Below are positions 6,339-8,503 of a DNA stretch of 8,503 nt, in pieces. Location: NCBI GenBank assembly GCA_003514305.1, contig DORE01000160.1, positions 167-8,669 on the forward strand, in the 5' to 3' direction. The DNA is from Gammaproteobacteria bacterium. GTDB taxonomy: Bacteria > Pseudomonadota > Gammaproteobacteria > Pseudomonadales > Pseudohongiellaceae. A program made the position numbers and the translations under genes. A model generated the notes under the pieces. That model saw nothing but the letters and a program-made list of their open reading frames with translations, did no database searches and was not told where the DNA came from. How positions within the stretch are numbered: the stretch's first letter is position 1; every line of letters begins with the position of its first letter.

Positions 6339-6359
6339 ATGTAGGTAGATAACCTATAT
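6339..6359 (+). repeat. Leader hairpin upstream of the lactonase gene
   Basis: ATGTAGGT (6339-6346) and ACCTATAT (6352-6359) pair over eight positions, one of them G-U, around a five-base loop AGATA. The hairpin ends ten bases before the GAGG ribosome binding site (6369-6372), so it would fall in the mRNA leader. It could be an operator or mRNA structure; no function is shown. Confidence 0.4.
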
Positions 6360-6377
6360 GACATTATCGAGGTTGAT

Positions 6378-7409
6378 ATGAAACGTCGCTCTTTTCTCGC
6401 TGCTACCGCAGCCGCTGCGGCTTTTTCCCCGAGAATTTCCCAAGCTCAAGACTTGGCGCCAGCTCAAAATAGAGACTGGAGTGGTAATACTCCCCTACGT
6501 TACCCCGATCCAGATATAGTCGCGCTTGATAGTCGCTTCCAACGCTACATACTTTTTAATACACCAATTAAGCGTCACCACATAGGCACAATGTGGGCAG
6601 AAGGGCCAGCCTGGAATGGTGTCGGTCGTTATGTGGTTTGGAGTGATATTCCTAATAATCGACAATTACGCTGGATCGAAGATGATGATCGCGTGACTGA
6701 ATTTAGACATCCTTCCGGCAATAGCAACGGTAATACTTTTGATTTTCAAGGTCGACAAATTTCCTGTGAGCATGGTAATCGTCGCGTGGCACGGTATGAA
6801 TATGACGGAACAGTTACGGTAATTGCTGACAGTTATGAAGGCCAACCGCTCAATTCACCGAACGATGCAACGGTGCATCCTGATGGTAGCATTTGGTTTA
6901 CCGATCCTCCTTATGGTATTCGCGGCAATTACGAAGGTAACCGAGCTGAACAGGAACAACCACTCTCAGTTTATCGAGTGGAACCAAGCAATGGTCAGAT
7001 CAATCGGGTTACCGATGATATTGATGCTCCTAATGGTCTGTGTTTCGCGCCTGATTACTCCTGCCTTTATGTCGCGAATACTGGCGCCGGCAGGGACATA
7101 AAAGTCTGGGAAGTTGATGGAGATCGCTTGCGCAACGGCCGCGTCTTCGCTGAACTGATTGACCCAACAACCGGAAATCGAACTTCTGCCGACGGCATTC
7201 GCTGCGATGAGGATGGCAATGTTTGGGCAGGAGCGAGACCAGGCGTGCAAATTATTGCGCCTGACGGCGAAACCATTGGTGTCATACGCTTACCGGAAGT
7301 TTGCGCAAATGTCTGCTTCGGGGGCGCTAAACGTAATCGATTGTTTATGACTGCAAGCCAGTCACTTTATTCAGTTTTTGTCGGTGCAAGAGGAGCAGGT
7401 GTAGCCTAA
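6378..7409 (+). CDS. Tat-exported SMP-30/gluconolactonase-like protein
   Basis: This 343-residue protein is of the SMP-30/gluconolactonase/LRE family, six-bladed propellers that hydrolyse sugar or other lactones using one divalent metal. The start has GAGG at 6369-6372, five bases before the ATG. The leader MKRRSFLAATAAAAAFSPRISQAQ carries the twin-arginine pattern RRSFLAA (residues 3-9), so the protein should be exported folded through Tat. Metal-site residues by comparison with human SMP30 are all present: E75 in WAEGPAW, N162 in NSPND, N219 in APNGL and D272 in SADGI. This makes an active metal enzyme likely, though the substrate cannot be read from sequence. Residues 26-70 precede the propeller proper. 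Of the six cysteines, C308 and C313 lie close together near the C-terminus. The SGNH hydrolase gene follows after 21 bases on the same strand, suggesting cotranscription. Confidence 0.88.
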   Translation: MKRRSFLAATAAAAAFSPRISQAQDLAPAQNRDWSGNTPLRYPDPDIVALDSRFQRYILFNTPIKRHHIGTMWAEGPAWNGVGRYVVWSDIPNNRQLRWIEDDDRVTEFRHPSGNSNGNTFDFQGRQISCEHGNRRVARYEYDGTVTVIADSYEGQPLNSPNDATVHPDGSIWFTDPPYGIRGNYEGNRAEQEQPLSVYRVEPSNGQINRVTDDIDAPNGLCFAPDYSCLYVANTGAGRDIKVWEVDGDRLRNGRVFAELIDPTTGNRTSADGIRCDEDGNVWAGARPGVQIIAPDGETIGVIRLPEVCANVCFGGAKRNRLFMTASQSLYSVFVGARGAGVA

Positions 7410-7430
7410 GTTTTTTAATCTTTAGCAAAG

Positions 7431-8498
7431 ATGAACAGGAATTTTTCTCTTTTCTTATTCGTTTGTGTGTTCCTTGTGATAGGTCCAACGCAAGGAATTG
7501 CCCAAACCCAGCCAGATCCTACTCGTTACGAATCTTCAATTCTTGCATTCGAAAATCAGGATTTTCTTAGTGCACCACCGAATCATGCAGTTTTGCTAGT
7601 AGGAAGTTCCAGTATTGGATTGTGGAACGAACAGGCACCTTCAGATCTTTCGCCATTTACAGTCATTCCTCGAGGGTTCGGCGGAAGCGTTATGAACGAT
7701 GTGATTTATTATTTCGGTCGAATTGTCGCTAAGTATAATCCTCGTGCCATTGTATTATATGAAGGAGACAATGATCTCGCTTGGGGGCTGTCACCGGAAA
7801 CTATTTTAAATCAATTGGATATATTGGTTGATATGATCAAATTAGAGCTACCGGATACCCGCTTATACATTCTTTCGGTAAAACCCAGTATTGCCCGGGC
7901 AAATCTTTGGGCTCTGGCTCAAGAAGTTAACGCAGGGTTTGCATTACGTGCCGAATCTGACGAAAAAATATTCCATATTGCCGTAGACACCTACTTGCTC
8001 GACGAGAGCGGTGGTTTTAGATCAGATCTTTATTTAACAGATTTTTTGCACTTAAACGCTACTGGCTATGATATTTGGGCCGACGTGATTCGAGCAGCAC
8101 TCACAGTACAGGAAGCACCCCTAGAGAATTCATCCATAGGCACAAACTTCTACCTAACGACTTCGAAACTAATATCTGACTGTGTAAATTTGACTACCGA
8201 ACCGGAAAGCGAATCACTGCCGATTACATTGAGTTTCAACCTTATTGAGTCTCAGCTAGTGATGACTGATTTTGCATTCAGGAATTCACGAACAAGTAAG
8301 TGCTCGGATCGATTAGCAGTTACTCTCGCTGAGGATAAATCTGTGGAATCAGCACTATATTGGACTGAAAAGTTGTATATACGCGGGGAAAGCACTAAAT
8401 ACCACTTGAACACAGAGTACTCCAGCATGCGAAACCCTGTCTCGGAAAACGGTGGCAAATTCATCTTTGACCAGATCGATTACTCGATAGCAGAATAG
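7431..8498 (+). CDS. Exported SGNH/GDSL hydrolase with unknown C-terminal extension
   Basis: The 355-residue product starts with a Sec signal peptide (MNRNFSLFLFVCVFLVIGPT, cleavage near GIAQ at 22-25). Residues about 50-225 form an SGNH esterase domain. Block I is LLVGSSSI (55-62) with the likely nucleophile S60, the oxyanion Gly is in RGFGGS (81-86), the Asn in EGDND (111-115, N114) and the Asp/His pair in DFLHLN (204-209, D204 and H207). Family members act as lipases, carbohydrate acetyl-esterases or peptidoglycan acyl-hydrolases. The GSSSI/GFGGS variant is common in small exported GDSL proteins. Residues 230-355 form a further region I do not recognise, beta-rich in appearance, with two cysteines (C251, C291) that could form a disulfide. 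The ribosome binding site is weak (GCAAAG next to the ATG), so expression may depend on coupling to the lactonase gene 21 bases upstream. The gene ends with TAG five bases before the window ends. Confidence 0.87.
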   Translation: MNRNFSLFLFVCVFLVIGPTQGIAQTQPDPTRYESSILAFENQDFLSAPPNHAVLLVGSSSIGLWNEQAPSDLSPFTVIPRGFGGSVMNDVIYYFGRIVAKYNPRAIVLYEGDNDLAWGLSPETILNQLDILVDMIKLELPDTRLYILSVKPSIARANLWALAQEVNAGFALRAESDEKIFHIAVDTYLLDESGGFRSDLYLTDFLHLNATGYDIWADVIRAALTVQEAPLENSSIGTNFYLTTSKLISDCVNLTTEPESESLPITLSFNLIESQLVMTDFAFRNSRTSKCSDRLAVTLAEDKSVESALYWTEKLYIRGESTKYHLNTEYSSMRNPVSENGGKFIFDQIDYSIAE

Positions 8499-8503
8499 GC
8501 TAC

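Larger units (their letters stand above)
6005..6377. other. Divergent regulatory spacer between the two operons
   Basis: Taking the GTG start at 6004, 373 bases separate the leftward propeller/transpeptidase operon from the rightward lactonase/SGNH pair. The spacer is AT-rich from about 6136 to 6360. It holds a minus-strand terminator (6106-6135), a candidate leftward promoter (6064-6091), a candidate rightward promoter (6285-6313) and a hairpin just upstream of the lactonase ribosome binding site (6339-6359). No gene is visible in it; the leftward frame upstream of 6004 reads unlike conserved protein. Confidence 0.7.

Noticed and set aside
6282..6373. ACCTCGA (6282-6288) complementary to TCGAGGT (6367-6373), which covers the lactonase ribosome binding site
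   Set aside because: A 7-base complement at this distance in about 200 bases is expected by chance, and the upstream arm overlaps the candidate -35, so it may not be in the transcript.

Overview
The window looks like chromosomal DNA from a free-living, probably aquatic Gram-negative bacterium. The reasons are a twin-arginine leader, periplasm-type gamma-glutamyltranspeptidase, an ASPIC/UnbV beta-propeller protein, and Sec leaders with AxA-type cleavage sites. A gammaproteobacterium is the best guess, but no rRNA, tRNA or lineage marker is present, so this is a weak inference.

Left edge (1-993) is accessory and partly broken. A leftward gene of unknown function starts at 513 and runs off the window. 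It carries an 11-residue tandem repeat and is preceded by a short leftward open frame resembling the second half of a Cro/XRE-type helix-turn-helix protein. That frame meets, around 775-800, a rightward fragment holding only the C-terminal tail of a type B carboxylesterase. About 85 percent of the usual esterase length is absent, so a recombination, deletion or assembly breakpoint lies there.

Middle: 1161-2417 (+) encodes an exported ADP-ribosylglycohydrolase-family protein. A 308-base convergent spacer with inverted repeats follows. Next are two leftward genes that look like one operon: an exported seven-bladed FG-GAP/VCBS propeller with a C-terminal ASPIC/UnbV domain (GTG start at 6004), then a gamma-glutamyltranspeptidase (4474-2726). 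The transpeptidase keeps its nucleophile Thr391 but has Asn, Met and Asn where three substrate-contacting residues of the E. coli enzyme lie.

Right: a divergent spacer (6005-6377) holds a rho-independent terminator on the minus strand inside the upstream region of the propeller/transpeptidase operon, plus candidate promoters. Then come two rightward genes 21 bases apart: a Tat-exported SMP-30/gluconolactonase-like protein and a Sec-exported SGNH hydrolase with an unrecognised 125-residue C-terminal extension.

All five intact genes encode predicted exported proteins, four of them enzymes of hydrolase families (glycohydrolase, peptidase/transferase, lactonase, esterase). The likely theme is extracytoplasmic breakdown or scavenging of organic compounds, but no single pathway ties them together from sequence alone. 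I see no CRISPR array, phage structural gene, transposase or RNA gene. The most unusual points are the altered transpeptidase active site, the leader terminator, the exported ADP-ribosylglycohydrolase and the breakpoint at the left.
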